64,000 nt of DNA from an uncultured Oscillibacter sp. (GCA_905200545.1 CAJKKQ010000001.1:124001-188000); one strand, 5' to 3'. Counted from the stretch's first letter, positions 39,128 to 48,738 are shown. The notes: a model not told the origin generated them from the letters alone. Made by a program: numbers and translations.

Positions 39128-39952
39128 ATGCAGCAGTTACCAAAGATTCAAAAAAAGGACAAAGCGCATACCACCCAGATCCCTGTGGGCGGCATCGTCA
39201 TCGGCGCGGACTTTCTGGTGATTGCGGGGCCCTGCGCAGTAGAATCCCGGGAGCAGATCATGCAGGCGGCGGCATCCGTAAAAGCCGCAGGCGCCAACAT
39301 GCTGCGGGGCGGCGCCTATAAGCCCAGATCCTCGCCATATAGTTTTCAGGGCTTGGGCCAGGAGGGCCTCCAATATCTCAAAGAGGCCGGACAGGCCGCC
39401 GGGCTGCCGGTGATTACGGAGGTGCTGGATCCTCGAGACGTGGGCCTGGTCAGTGAATACGCCGACGTCCTGCAGATCGGATCCAGGAACATGCAGAACT
39501 TTCCGCTGCTGGTGGAGGTGGGGCAAACCCAAAAGCCGGTGATGCTCAAGCGGGGGCTGTGCGCCACCCTGGAAGAGTGGCTGGCCAGTGCGGAGTACAT
39601 CATGAAAGAAGGCAACCCCAATGTCTTCCTATGCGAGCGGGGCATCCGCTCCTTTGAGACCTATACCAGAAACACACTGGATGTCAGCGCCATTGCCGCC
39701 ATCAAGGAGCTGACCCACCTGCCGGTGGTGGCGGATCCCTCCCACGCCACCGGACGCATTGAGCTGGTGCCTCCCATGGCATTGAGCTCCATTATGGCCG
39801 GCTGCGACGGCCTCATGGTGGAGGTCCATCCCTCCCCCTCCAGCGCCCTTTGCGACGCCAGCCAGCAGCTGCTGCCGGAGCAGTTTGCAGCGCTGATGGC
39901 GGACGTCCGGGAGACCCTGGCAGTGCGGGAAAAAATCCGGTGCAGAGGATAA
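39128..39952 (+). CDS. aroF: 3-deoxy-7-phosphoheptulonate (DAHP) synthase
   Basis: 274 residues from the ATG at 39128 (GGAG upstream). Type I-beta, KDO8P-synthase-like form with no regulatory chorismate-mutase or ACT domain: Gly-Pro-Cys-Ala-Val-Glu-Ser near 33-39, Lys-Pro-Arg-Ser-Ser-Pro-Tyr near 68-74, Gly-Ile-Arg-Ser-Phe-Glu near 176-181, and Asp-Pro-Ser-His-Ala-Thr-Gly near 206-212. It condenses PEP and erythrose-4-phosphate. A shikimate-pathway enzyme in the middle of a capsule cluster is unexpected, and could supply an acid or aromatic group for the glycan. A sugar-acid synthase with an altered acceptor is possible, but the Lys-Pro-Arg motif is DAHP-type. Confidence 0.88.
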   Translation: MQQLPKIQKKDKAHTTQIPVGGIVIGADFLVIAGPCAVESREQIMQAAASVKAAGANMLRGGAYKPRSSPYSFQGLGQEGLQYLKEAGQAAGLPVITEVLDPRDVGLVSEYADVLQIGSRNMQNFPLLVEVGQTQKPVMLKRGLCATLEEWLASAEYIMKEGNPNVFLCERGIRSFETYTRNTLDVSAIAAIKELTHLPVVADPSHATGRIELVPPMALSSIMAGCDGLMVEVHPSPSSALCDASQQLLPEQFAALMADVRETLAVREKIRCRG

Positions 39953-40010
39953 ATCATCTCCCTGCCCGGACGCGGATACCATCCGGATATCAGAGAATTT
40001 GGGGGGAACC

Positions 40011-41189
40011 ATGACAAAGACAATTACCATCGCAATGGTGGGTGCGGGACGCGGCGCAGAATTGCATATGGGCGGCTATCAGCGGGTTCATGGGATCCCG
40101 GTGCGGTACAAATGGGTCTTTGCCCGCCGGGAAGAGCAGCTGCTGGCCGTGCAGAAGCGCTATGGCTTTGAACGCATCACCACCAGGTACGCGGATCTTC
40201 TGGAAGATCCCGAGGTGGACGTGATCGATCTGTGCACGCCGCCGTATATGCACGCTCAGGAGGCAATTCTGGCGCTGAACAGCGGGAAGCATGTGATCTG
40301 CGAGAAGCCGCTGACCGGATATTTCGGTACGCCTGAAGATCCGCTTCCCGTGGGCAGCGTTTCAAAGGAGAAAATGTACCGTGCCTGTCTGGAGGATCTG
40401 GACCGGATCCAGGAAGCAGTCCGCTCTTCCGGAAAGCAGTTCATGTACGCGGAAAACTTTGTTTACGCACCGGCTATCCAGAAAGCTGCAGAGATCATTG
40501 CAGCCAAAAAAAGCCGGATCCTCTATATGAAGGGCGAGGAGAGCCTCAAGGGGTCCAGCTCCGCCGTGGCCGGAGAGTGGGCCAAAACCGGTGGCGGCAC
40601 CTTCATCCGCACCGGCACCCACCCCCTCTCCGCCATTTTGTGGCTCAAGCAGCAGGAAGCCCTGGCATCCGGCCGGGAAATCCGGGTGCAAAGCGTACTG
40701 GCAGACATGGCCTGTGTGACGCCGGGACTGACTGCCTATGAACACCGGCACATCGCAGCTAAGCCGTACGATGTGGAGGACACCAGCACCTGCGTCATCT
40801 CGTTTACAGACGGGACCCGGGCGGTGGTCATAGCCTGCGACACCCTGCTGGGCGGCAGTAAAAACTACGTAGAGCTCTATTGCAACGACGCGGCACTCAG
40901 CTGCACCCTCACCTTAAACAATCTGATGAGCAGCTACCTGCTGGACGAGGACGGGCTGGACGACGTTCCCCTGTCCGAAATGCTGCCCAGCAAATGCGGC
41001 TGGAACCATCCCTTCATCTCCGATGAGATCATACGGGGCTATACCAATGAGATGCAGGATTTTATGGAGTCTGTGGCCTGCCACCGCCAGCCCCGGTCCG
41101 GATTGGCTCTGGCCAGCGACACGGTGAAGGTGGTATATGCCGCCTACCTTTCCGCCCAGCAGGGCAAAAGGGTTCAGTTGGAGCCATAG
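40011..41189 (+). CDS. Gfo/Idh/MocA-family oxidoreductase
   Basis: 392 residues, starting at an ATG after GGGGGG. N-terminal NAD(P)-binding Rossmann fold (Val-Gly-Ala-Gly-Arg-Gly near 8-13; Glu-Lys-Pro near 99-101), then an alpha/beta substrate domain. The family oxidises, reduces or epimerises sugars and cyclitols. It has an intact Glu-Lys-Pro-Leu motif. The substrate is not evident; dTDP- or UDP-sugar acid chemistry is plausible given the neighbours. Confidence 0.86.
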   Translation: MTKTITIAMVGAGRGAELHMGGYQRVHGIPVRYKWVFARREEQLLAVQKRYGFERITTRYADLLEDPEVDVIDLCTPPYMHAQEAILALNSGKHVICEKPLTGYFGTPEDPLPVGSVSKEKMYRACLEDLDRIQEAVRSSGKQFMYAENFVYAPAIQKAAEIIAAKKSRILYMKGEESLKGSSSAVAGEWAKTGGGTFIRTGTHPLSAILWLKQQEALASGREIRVQSVLADMACVTPGLTAYEHRHIAAKPYDVEDTSTCVISFTDGTRAVVIACDTLLGGSKNYVELYCNDAALSCTLTLNNLMSSYLLDEDGLDDVPLSEMLPSKCGWNHPFISDEIIRGYTNEMQDFMESVACHRQPRSGLALASDTVKVVYAAYLSAQQGKRVQLEP

Positions 41190-41239
41190 ATCCCGGCAGG
41201 CGGCACGCCCCGGAACCATACCGGAAACGGAGGAACACA

Positions 41240-42346
41240 ATGAGGATCTTGGTCTACGGTGCCTCCGGTACCTTATACGGCGGAATCGAGAGCTTTCTTT
41301 TGAATATGAATGACCACATGAGCGATGGGTGCATATTCGACTATGTGATCGTGGGGGATACCTGCATCCATACCCACCGCATTCACCAGCGGGGCGGGCG
41401 GGTCTATCTGGTCACATCCTACAAGAAGAATCCCCTTCGTTTTCTGCTTGACTCCTGGAAGGTGGCAAAAGAGGCCAAAGAAGATCACAAAACTGCCTAT
41501 TTCAACCTTTTTTCCATGTGTCACATCACGGCTGTACTGATGAGCCGGGTACTGGGATACCGCATTGTCCTCCACGCCCACAACAACAACATCCCAAATA
41601 AAAGCCCTCTCTATCACCTGCTGCACCGGTTCTGCCGGCGGCTTCTCAGCACAATGGACTGCGTGCGGCTGACCAATTCCGAAGATTCCAGCGTTTTTAT
41701 GTTTGGAAACCGGTTTTCCGGGGATCGGAGCGCAGAGCTTATCTACAATGCCATCCAGGTGGAAGCATTCCGGTTTTCTCCGGAGATCCGGGAAAAAAAG
41801 CGTATGGAGCTGGAGCTTGAAGATGCCTTCACGGTGGGCTTTGCCGGACGGCTTTCAGCCCAGAAAAATCCCGGCTTTTTGATGGAGATCTTTGCTCAGA
41901 TCCGGCATCGAAGGGAAAACACGGTCTTTCTGGTGGCCGGTGACGGAGATCTCAAAGCCTATACGGAGCAGCGGGCCCGAGAGCTTGGGATCTCCGGGCA
42001 TGTGAAGTTCCTGGGGCGCCGGGAGGACTTGAACCAGCTCTATCAGGCAATGGACTGTTTTGTGCTTCCCTCGCTTTTTGAAGGGCTGGGCATCGTGCTC
42101 ATTGAAGCCCAGGCGGCAGGGCTCCCCTGCTTTGCCTCCGCGGAGGTAATCCCCTCCATGGTCCAACTCTCCCCGGAACTGATGCACTTCATCTCCCTGG
42201 ACACACCGCCTGCCTTCTGGGCGGAACAGATTTTGAAATTAACCCCCTCTTCCCTCCCCCGGGAGATATGGAACGAGGTGGTCGCAAAAAGCCCGTTTCA
42301 TATCGTCAGCGAAGCGACTCATCTGGAAAGGATATTGCTGCAATGA
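41240..42346 (+). CDS. Glycosyltransferase family 4/GT-B
   Basis: 368 residues. A GT-B fold: Gly-Gly-Ile-Glu-Ser near 14-18, then Gly-Phe-Ala-Gly-Arg-Leu-Ser-Ala-Gln-Lys-Asn-Pro near 199-210, and the E-x7-E motif (Phe-Glu-Gly-Leu-Gly-Ile-Val-Leu-Ile-Glu) near 280-289. Retaining transferases of this type add sugars to the undecaprenyl-linked repeat unit. It is the only full GT-B gene here, so the repeat unit may be short or other transferases lie elsewhere. It ends with an ATGA overlap. Confidence 0.9.
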   Translation: MRILVYGASGTLYGGIESFLLNMNDHMSDGCIFDYVIVGDTCIHTHRIHQRGGRVYLVTSYKKNPLRFLLDSWKVAKEAKEDHKTAYFNLFSMCHITAVLMSRVLGYRIVLHAHNNNIPNKSPLYHLLHRFCRRLLSTMDCVRLTNSEDSSVFMFGNRFSGDRSAELIYNAIQVEAFRFSPEIREKKRMELELEDAFTVGFAGRLSAQKNPGFLMEIFAQIRHRRENTVFLVAGDGDLKAYTEQRARELGISGHVKFLGRREDLNQLYQAMDCFVLPSLFEGLGIVLIEAQAAGLPCFASAEVIPSMVQLSPELMHFISLDTPPAFWAEQILKLTPSSLPREIWNEVVAKSPFHIVSEATHLERILLQ

Positions 42347-42987
42347 GGATCTCGGAACTGATGCAGGCCCCGGCATCCAAGCGAATACGGTTCTGCTTCC
42401 GCATGCTGTATGCCCTGGGGCCCAAGCACCTGCCCTTGTCAGAATACTGGGGCCTTGCCCGGGCACTGCGGGGATGGTTCACCAAACACGCGATTCTGGA
42501 ATGCGGAAAGAACATCAATATCGACCAGGGCGCCAGGTATGGCCTGGACATCTCCCTGGGCGATCACTCCAGCATCGGGAAAAACTCCTTCGTACAAAGC
42601 GGAACGCGGATCGGGGCAAATGTCATGATGGGCCCGGACTGCGGCATCTACACCATGTACCATAAATTCGACCGAACCGACATCCCCATGATCCGGCAGG
42701 GTCTGAGCCGTCCGTATCCCGTGGTGATCGAGGACGACGTCTGGATCTGCGCCAAGGTCATCGTCCTGCCCGGCGTGCGCATTGGCACAGGTTCCATCAT
42801 CGGTGCCGGCTCCGTGGTGACCAAGGATGTCCCACCCTATTCCATCGTGGGAGGAAATCCCGCGGTGGTAAAGCGAAGCAGACTGTCCCCGGCGGAACGC
42901 TCCAAATATCGGGAATACACCAACAGAGAGGGCGACGGCATTGATGCATACAGCTGCAACCCGGTTCAGCGGGAAACTTCTCATTGA
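42343..42987 (+). CDS. Acyltransferase with left-handed beta-helix (maltose/galactoside O-acetyltransferase type)
   Basis: 214 residues; ATG at 42343 overlaps the glycosyltransferase stop. From about 55 to 185 the sequence has hexapeptide repeats (for example Ile-Gly-Lys-Asn-Ser, Ile-Gly-Ala-Asn-Val, Ile-Gly-Thr-Gly-Ser-Ile) and a His in Tyr-Thr-Met-Tyr-His near 104-108 that could be the catalytic base. It is expected to acetylate a hydroxyl or amino group on a sugar of the repeat unit. An N-acetyltransferase for the amino sugar is an alternative. Confidence 0.9.
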   Translation: MRISELMQAPASKRIRFCFRMLYALGPKHLPLSEYWGLARALRGWFTKHAILECGKNINIDQGARYGLDISLGDHSSIGKNSFVQSGTRIGANVMMGPDCGIYTMYHKFDRTDIPMIRQGLSRPYPVVIEDDVWICAKVIVLPGVRIGTGSIIGAGSVVTKDVPPYSIVGGNPAVVKRSRLSPAERSKYREYTNREGDGIDAYSCNPVQRETSH

Positions 42988-44212
42988 AAAAATTCCCGGC
43001 AGGGGCTATGCACTGTTCATTGCCCTTTTGCCGGTGCTGATGATGTATCAGGTCCCGGCAGCCGGCATCGGCGTCTCCACCGCAATGATCATCGCGGGCT
43101 CCTTCTATGCCGCAGCGGTGATCTTCCAGAACCTTTTGGAACATCAGGGGAAATTCTGCATTGCGAAGATCCTGGTGCCCTTTATCCTCTATCTTCTCTA
43201 CGTGATGGCAAAAAGCGCCGGAGACACCGTCAACATGATCCAGACGCTGCTGATCATCGTCCATATCATCGCCTTTTCCACCGGCGCCGTATCCCCGGAA
43301 CACCTGAAAAAATACATCGTTGCCATCTCCGTATTGGCCTGTACTCTGACCATTATGCAGTCCGTTTTCCACTACACGCTGGGGGTGCATATTCCCTGCA
43401 TCGCCCCCAGCCTCTGTCTGGACAGCCTGCAATACTATAAAAGCGCCATCCTTACCGGCTATCAGGCGGTCAGCAGTCTCTACCGTCCCTCAGCCTTCTT
43501 TCTGGAGCCCTCGCATCTGACCCAGTACGCCTTTGTGGCACTGCTGCTGTGCCTGTTTCACGGAAAGAAGCAGCTCCCTGCGGCAGTCTGCATCTCCATG
43601 GGCATGGTGGCCACCACCTCCGGCATGGGCATCATGCTGGCAGCGGGGATCTGGGGGCTCTTCGGGCTCAACCAGATCCGCAGGGCGAGCTTTTCCGGAA
43701 AGATCGTCCGGATCATGGGATACGCCCTGGCTCTCACCGCCGTCTTTCTCTTTCTCTGTCAGTTTGCCTTTTTCCGCTCCGCCCTGGAGCGAATTTTCTC
43801 CCCCGTTCAGTACTCTCAGGACAGCTACAATGCCATTTGGGGCAGGACCCTCTACTGGGACGCTTACATCGCCCCTATGAGCGGCAGCCAGCTGCTGTTC
43901 GGGTTCGGCTACGCCCAGCTGCCGGAGGAGTATTTTACCGGCCTGATGGAGCTGATCTACTGTTCGGGCCTGCTGGGTGTGGTTTTGTACTATTTTGCCA
44001 TGCTCACCACCGCCCTGCGGTGTAAAGGTGTCCCCCGGATCACAGCTGTGCTCCTGTGCGGGCTGATGCTGGTCGCCAATACCACCAGTCTGATTTCTAT
44101 GACGTATTATATCGGGATTCTGCTGGTTTTCGGTCTGGAAACAGGCTCGGAACCGGCGGATTCCCTGCCGGAGGTGCAAAAGCGCTGTCCCGCCGGCACC
44201 TGCACGACCTGA
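42944..44212 (+). CDS. Wzy-like polysaccharide polymerase
   Basis: 422 residues with about eleven membrane segments; the start overlaps the acetyltransferase 3' end by 44 bases, with a GAGAGGG region before it. There is a large loop around 155-190 and a second one near 295-330. No conserved motif is expected for this family, so the call rests on membrane layout and position between a transferase and a flippase. It would polymerise repeat units on the outer membrane leaflet of the cell membrane. Confidence 0.8.
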   Translation: MHTAATRFSGKLLIEKIPGRGYALFIALLPVLMMYQVPAAGIGVSTAMIIAGSFYAAAVIFQNLLEHQGKFCIAKILVPFILYLLYVMAKSAGDTVNMIQTLLIIVHIIAFSTGAVSPEHLKKYIVAISVLACTLTIMQSVFHYTLGVHIPCIAPSLCLDSLQYYKSAILTGYQAVSSLYRPSAFFLEPSHLTQYAFVALLLCLFHGKKQLPAAVCISMGMVATTSGMGIMLAAGIWGLFGLNQIRRASFSGKIVRIMGYALALTAVFLFLCQFAFFRSALERIFSPVQYSQDSYNAIWGRTLYWDAYIAPMSGSQLLFGFGYAQLPEEYFTGLMELIYCSGLLGVVLYYFAMLTTALRCKGVPRITAVLLCGLMLVANTTSLISMTYYIGILLVFGLETGSEPADSLPEVQKRCPAGTCTT

Positions 44213-44254
44213 AGCTTCCGCCATTTCCGGAAAGCACGCAGAAAGGATCTCCCC

Positions 44255-45505
44255 ATGACATCGTCCAACAAGACCTTTGCCAAAAACACCTTCTTTCTGT
44301 ATATCATGACCGGGGCCAAATTCGTGCTGCCCCTCATCATCACCGCCTGCCTGACCCGCAGGCTGGGCCCGGACGCTTACGGGGTGATCTCCTACCTGAC
44401 GCCGGTGATGGGATACTTCATTCTGCTCTTCGACTTTGGCTTCAACTTCTCCGCCACCAAAAAAATCGCCCAGCACCGCGCCGATCCGGTACTCATTGAA
44501 AAAACCATTGCCGCGGTATACACCGCAAAGATCCTGCTGGTGCTGGCCGGTTTCTTGCCGCTGATGCTCCTGCTGCTTTGCATCGACCTGCTGCGCCAGT
44601 ACGTGCTGCTGACGGTTCTGTACTATCTCTCCACCGCCGCCCAGATCTTCATTCCCGATTTCCTCTACCGGGGTCTGGAAAAGATGGAGGGCGTCACCAC
44701 CCGCTACATCCTTGCAAAGCTGATTACCGCTGTTTTGATCTTCCTGGCCGTAAGAGATGACGGTGGACTGATCCTGGTGCCTCTGGCATACCTCATCGGC
44801 ACCGTAGCGGCGGCACTCCACACCAACCACCATATGGTGAAAAAGCTGGGATACCGCGTTGCCCTGGCAGGGCTCCGGGAAGCCGCCGCCGAGCTGCGGG
44901 AATCCGGGATCTATTTTGTGTCCACGTTCGCCAGCACCGCTCTCTCGGTGACCAGCACCTTTGTCATGGGAATCGTGGGGATGCCCACCGCCCAGATTGC
45001 CTACTGGGGCGTGGCATTTCAGGTTGTCCAAGCCGTACAGGCCATGTACGATCCCATTACCACCAGCATTTACCCCCATGTGGCCGGGAAGAGAGACCAT
45101 AAATTTGTACTGCGCATCACATTGTGCCTGCTGCCGCTGGTGGCCGCCGGCTGCGTCCTGCTCTACTGTCTGGCAGGGCTGGCAGTCAAGATCATCGCCG
45201 GCAGCGCGTATCTGGCCGCGGTGCCGGTGCTGCAGGCTCTGACTCCCATGCTTCTATTCTCCTTTGTGGCTCAAATGCTGGGGTTCCCCCTGCTGGGCGC
45301 CCTGGGGCGGGAGCGCCAGGCCTCCTTTACCACCTTGGTGGCTGCCGGTGCCCAGATCCTGGGTCTCGTGGGACTGGCCCTTTCCCATCACTTCACCCTG
45401 CTGTCCTTGGCCCAGCTGCGCAATGTCACAGAATTGATATTTATGATCCTGCGGATCTACTTTGTAGGCGTTTTCCTGAGAGAACGCAGAAAAAGCCGCC
45501 GGTAA
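44255..45505 (+). CDS. Wzx-type repeat-unit flippase
   Basis: 416 residues, 12 membrane segments, with the MATE/MVF-type start (Asn-Thr-Phe-Phe-Leu-Tyr then Ile-Thr-Ala-Cys-Leu-Thr-Arg-Arg-Leu-Gly-Pro-Asp-Ala-Tyr-Gly near 27-43) typical of Wzx. It moves undecaprenyl-linked repeats across the membrane. Gap of 42 bases to the polymerase. Confidence 0.92.
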   Translation: MTSSNKTFAKNTFFLYIMTGAKFVLPLIITACLTRRLGPDAYGVISYLTPVMGYFILLFDFGFNFSATKKIAQHRADPVLIEKTIAAVYTAKILLVLAGFLPLMLLLLCIDLLRQYVLLTVLYYLSTAAQIFIPDFLYRGLEKMEGVTTRYILAKLITAVLIFLAVRDDGGLILVPLAYLIGTVAAALHTNHHMVKKLGYRVALAGLREAAAELRESGIYFVSTFASTALSVTSTFVMGIVGMPTAQIAYWGVAFQVVQAVQAMYDPITTSIYPHVAGKRDHKFVLRITLCLLPLVAAGCVLLYCLAGLAVKIIAGSAYLAAVPVLQALTPMLLFSFVAQMLGFPLLGALGRERQASFTTLVAAGAQILGLVGLALSHHFTLLSLAQLRNVTELIFMILRIYFVGVFLRERRKSRR

Positions 45506-45535
45506 AGACCATTTCACCAACCGGGAGAACACACG

Positions 45536-46702
45536 ATGACGATAAACAGAAACGTCGGCCAGGTCACGCTCTATCATTATAACTACGGGTCCGCGCTGCA
45601 ATGCTTTGCCACCCAGCAGCTGGTTCGTGAGCGGAACTTCTCGTGCGTACTGCTACGGCAGGCGGAGGGAAATATCCTCCTGCGCAGATCCTCATACCTT
45701 GTGCGTGCCGCCGCCAAAATGGCGGCGCACCCCTCCCACGCAGGAGAATTCCTGGGCATGATGCAGGCCCGGCGCAGATCCTCCCTGGGAGGGCTGGGGG
45801 AGGAAGACCTCCAGGGAATCCAACAGTTCCTCTGTCAGGAGATCTCCTCCGCGGCCCTTACCTACCGCCAGATGCAGCGCTGCGCCCGCAGCGGGGAATA
45901 TGCCGCCTTTCTCTCCGGCAGCGACCAGGTGTGGAACGGAAGCTGGTTTTTGCGCGATGATGTGTTTTTCCTCAAATTCGCGCCCCAGGAAAAACGCATT
46001 GCCTGGGCCCCCAGCTTCGGAACGGGCCAGGTGGCCACTTATAACCGCCGGCGTTTTGCTCGGGACATCGGTGCGTACCGGTACCTGTCGGCCCGGGAAG
46101 CATCCGGTGTGCAGATCATCCGGCAGCTGACAGGGCGGGAGGCCGTACAGATCACGGATCCGGTACTCCAGCTCCCGGCCCAGCGTTGGCGGGAGCTGTA
46201 CAGGCACCGGAAGCCGGCAGTCTATGCCGGGCCATATATCTTCTGCTACTTTCTCAATGAGCCCAATGGCGAAGCGCTGCGCTGCCTGGAGACCTGGGCC
46301 GCCGGCGGCCTCACCGTCCTGGCCTTTGCCAGCCGCTATGCGTGCCTTGAAAGCCGGCCGGGGATCGTGTTTATGGGAGGAAGCCCCTGGATCTTTCTGG
46401 CGTTTCTGGACGGCGCCCAGGCAGTTTTGTCAGACTCCTTCCATGCTCTGGCATTCTCCCTGCTCTTCCACAAGGAAGTATATATTTTTCACCGCAGCTA
46501 TCTGCATGCCTCCGATCAGTCGGAGCGGATCGTCTCCTTGCTGGATCGGATGAACCTTTCGGATCGTTTCATCCAGGCAGGCAGCAGCGCAGAGCCGGTG
46601 TGCGCTCCCATTGCTTTTGATTTTGTCGATGAGGCGCTGCAGCAGGATCGGGCAGCTGCAAGCGCGTTTTTGCAGGAGGCGCTGGAGGGGTGTTGCAAAT
46701 GA
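45536..46702 (+). CDS. Polysaccharide pyruvyltransferase
   Basis: 388 residues. Matches the CsaB/WcaK-type pyruvyltransferase family: Ser-Gly-Ser-Asp-Gln-Val-Trp-Asn near 127-134 and Ser-Asp-Ser-Phe-His-Ala-Leu-Ala-Phe-Ser near 299-308. It adds a pyruvate ketal from PEP to a sugar, giving the polymer a negative charge. Its stop overlaps the next gene's ATG by three bases, and it is commonly found next to FrhB-like Fe-S proteins in clostridial capsule clusters. Confidence 0.88.
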   Translation: MTINRNVGQVTLYHYNYGSALQCFATQQLVRERNFSCVLLRQAEGNILLRRSSYLVRAAAKMAAHPSHAGEFLGMMQARRRSSLGGLGEEDLQGIQQFLCQEISSAALTYRQMQRCARSGEYAAFLSGSDQVWNGSWFLRDDVFFLKFAPQEKRIAWAPSFGTGQVATYNRRRFARDIGAYRYLSAREASGVQIIRQLTGREAVQITDPVLQLPAQRWRELYRHRKPAVYAGPYIFCYFLNEPNGEALRCLETWAAGGLTVLAFASRYACLESRPGIVFMGGSPWIFLAFLDGAQAVLSDSFHALAFSLLFHKEVYIFHRSYLHASDQSERIVSLLDRMNLSDRFIQAGSSAEPVCAPIAFDFVDEALQQDRAAASAFLQEALEGCCK

Positions 46703-47880
46703 TAAAAACCGTATTAGCCGATACGCTGCTGTGCGCCGGCTGCAGAGCCTGTGAGCAGGTCTGTGCCGTCCATGCCATTTCCATGGTGCCAAGCGACGAG
46801 GGATTTCTCTATCCCCATATCGACCCGGAAACATGCGTCGGCTGCGGCAGGTGCCGGAAGGTATGCCCCGCGCACAATCCCCCGGAGCACAGGCAGCCTC
46901 TGGAAATATACGCCGCCGTTCACAGGGATGAGCGGATTCTGACAGACAGCTCCAGCGGAGGCGCCTTTACCGCCCTGGCGGATCTGGCCTTTGACAAAGG
47001 AGGATTGGCGGTAGGCTGCGTGTTGGACAGGGATTTTCGCGCCAAGCAGGTAGTCGTATCCGACCCGCAGCTGCTCTTTGAATGCCGCGGTTCCAAATAC
47101 ATCCAAAGCGACACGGGAAACACGTTCTCCGCCGTCAAAAAGGTGTTGGATGACGGCATGTCCGTTTTCTTCTCCGGCACCCCCTGTCAGGTGGCGGGCC
47201 TGAAGAATTTTCTGGGAAGAGACTATGAGAACCTGCTGACTGCGGATTTCATATGCCACGGCGTCCCCAGCCCGCGGCTGTTTGAGCAGCACATCCATTG
47301 GCTGGAGGAAAAAAACGGCCGCAAAATCAGCCGCTACCGATTCCGCAGCAAGGTGGGCGCCGCCGGTTCCAACCTGTACTACTACTATTACTTCCTTCAG
47401 TCCGTCAAGATCGTCAGCGGCTCCGCCGTTCTGGATCCCTACTATTTTGCATTTCTCAATGCCAAGACTTACCGGGAGTGCTGCTACCGATGCCCCTATG
47501 CGGAGGAAAAACGGGTAAGCGACTTCACCTTTGCGGATTATTGGAGCGCAGAGCGGTTCCATCCGGAGCTGGCCGGCAGCAACGGCGTTTCCATCCTGAC
47601 CTTCAATACAGAGAAGAGCCTTACCTATAAGGGGCAGATTGAGGAATCCATGAATCTGATCCCCAGCAAGCTGGAGTGGATCAAGCAGATCAACTTCAAT
47701 CTCAATCAGCCGGCAGAACGTCCTGCGTGCCGGGATTCCATTTACAGGGACATTCAAAAATACGGCTATGCCCGTTGGGCGGATGCCTATTGCGCCACGT
47801 TGGACTGGAAGCTGCGGAATCTATTTGAAAAGCTGCCGGCACGGTTTCGCATATGGGCGAAAAAACTGCTGAAGAGATGA
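46699..47880 (+). CDS. Fe-S protein with FrhB (F420 hydrogenase beta-subunit) domain
   Basis: 393 residues from the ATG at 46699, eight bases after GGAGGGG. Two 4Fe-4S ferredoxin motifs (C-x2-C-x2-C-x3-C at about 12-22 and 46-57) precede FrhB N- and C-terminal regions, with a further Cys cluster near 250-260 (Cys-Cys-Tyr-Arg-Cys-Pro). Relatives are flavin/Fe-S electron-transfer proteins. The same pairing with pyruvyltransferase genes recurs in exopolysaccharide clusters, but its chemistry there is unknown. Confidence 0.85.
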   Translation: MIKTVLADTLLCAGCRACEQVCAVHAISMVPSDEGFLYPHIDPETCVGCGRCRKVCPAHNPPEHRQPLEIYAAVHRDERILTDSSSGGAFTALADLAFDKGGLAVGCVLDRDFRAKQVVVSDPQLLFECRGSKYIQSDTGNTFSAVKKVLDDGMSVFFSGTPCQVAGLKNFLGRDYENLLTADFICHGVPSPRLFEQHIHWLEEKNGRKISRYRFRSKVGAAGSNLYYYYYFLQSVKIVSGSAVLDPYYFAFLNAKTYRECCYRCPYAEEKRVSDFTFADYWSAERFHPELAGSNGVSILTFNTEKSLTYKGQIEESMNLIPSKLEWIKQINFNLNQPAERPACRDSIYRDIQKYGYARWADAYCATLDWKLRNLFEKLPARFRIWAKKLLKR

Positions 47881-47976
47881 CCAGTTCCCGGTTCATGGCG
47901 TCATCTCTCCTCCTTCCCTGATGGGAAGTACACCGGAGCTACTTTTGAGACAGAACTGAGAACGGAGCGGGAAACC

Positions 47977-48738
47977 ATGAAAAATCCACAATATTACGAA
48001 CTGGATCTTCTGAAGCTGCTGCGGGCATTGTGGCGACGCATGTGGGCAATCCTTCTGACGGCTGTTCTGTTGGCCGGCACTGCCTATGGTGTCTCCGCCT
48101 ACGTGATGACGCCCATGTACGAAGCGGAAGCACTGATGTACGTCAACAATGTCTCCTCCCCCGGCAGTTCCTCCTTTTCCATCAGCTCGTCGGAATTGAC
48201 GGCAGCTCAAAGCCTGGCTGACACATACATCATCATTCTGAAGGCCCGAACCACCCTCACCGAAGTGATCCAGCGGGAGGAACTGGACTATACGTATGAG
48301 GAGCTGCGGGACATGGTCTCCTCCGACACTGTCAACAACACGGAGGTCTTCAACGTCCGTGTCACCTGTGAGGATCCTCAGGAAGCATCGCGCATCGCCA
48401 ACGGCATTGCCAGGGTTCTGCCCGGCAAAATCTCCGACATTGTGGACGGCAGCTCCGTCCGCATTGTGGACTATGCAGTGGCCCCAACCGAGCCCGTATC
48501 GCCCAGCGTCCTCAAATTCACCATCATCGGTTTCCTGGCAGGCGCGCTCCTGGCCTGCATCATGATTGTGATTCGGACCCTGCTGGACACCCTGATCCAT
48601 GATGAGGAATACCTGATGCAGACATACGATCTTCCCATCCTGGCCGTCATTCCGGATCACTTCAGATTTGGAAAGCAGCAAAATTACTATAAGTACAAGT
48701 CCTATCAGTCCTTTGGCCGGACGGAGGTGAAGAAATAA
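47977..48738 (+). CDS. Wzz/YveK-type chain-length regulator, BY-kinase adaptor
   Basis: 253 residues. Membrane segments near 24-45 and 186-206 flank an extracellular Wzz domain with Met-Tyr-Glu-Ala-Glu-Ala near 46-51. A 45-residue cytoplasmic tail probably activates the kinase encoded next. The stop overlaps the next start by one base (TAATG). Confidence 0.93.
   Translation: MKNPQYYELDLLKLLRALWRRMWAILLTAVLLAGTAYGVSAYVMTPMYEAEALMYVNNVSSPGSSSFSISSSELTAAQSLADTYIIILKARTTLTEVIQREELDYTYEELRDMVSSDTVNNTEVFNVRVTCEDPQEASRIANGIARVLPGKISDIVDGSSVRIVDYAVAPTEPVSPSVLKFTIIGFLAGALLACIMIVIRTLLDTLIHDEEYLMQTYDLPILAVIPDHFRFGKQQNYYKYKSYQSFGRTEVKK

Noticed and set aside
43490..45100. 536-codon minus-strand open frame across the polymerase and flippase
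   Set aside because: Shadow of two overlapping membrane-protein genes on the plus strand; Gln/His/Gly-rich translation without any fold.
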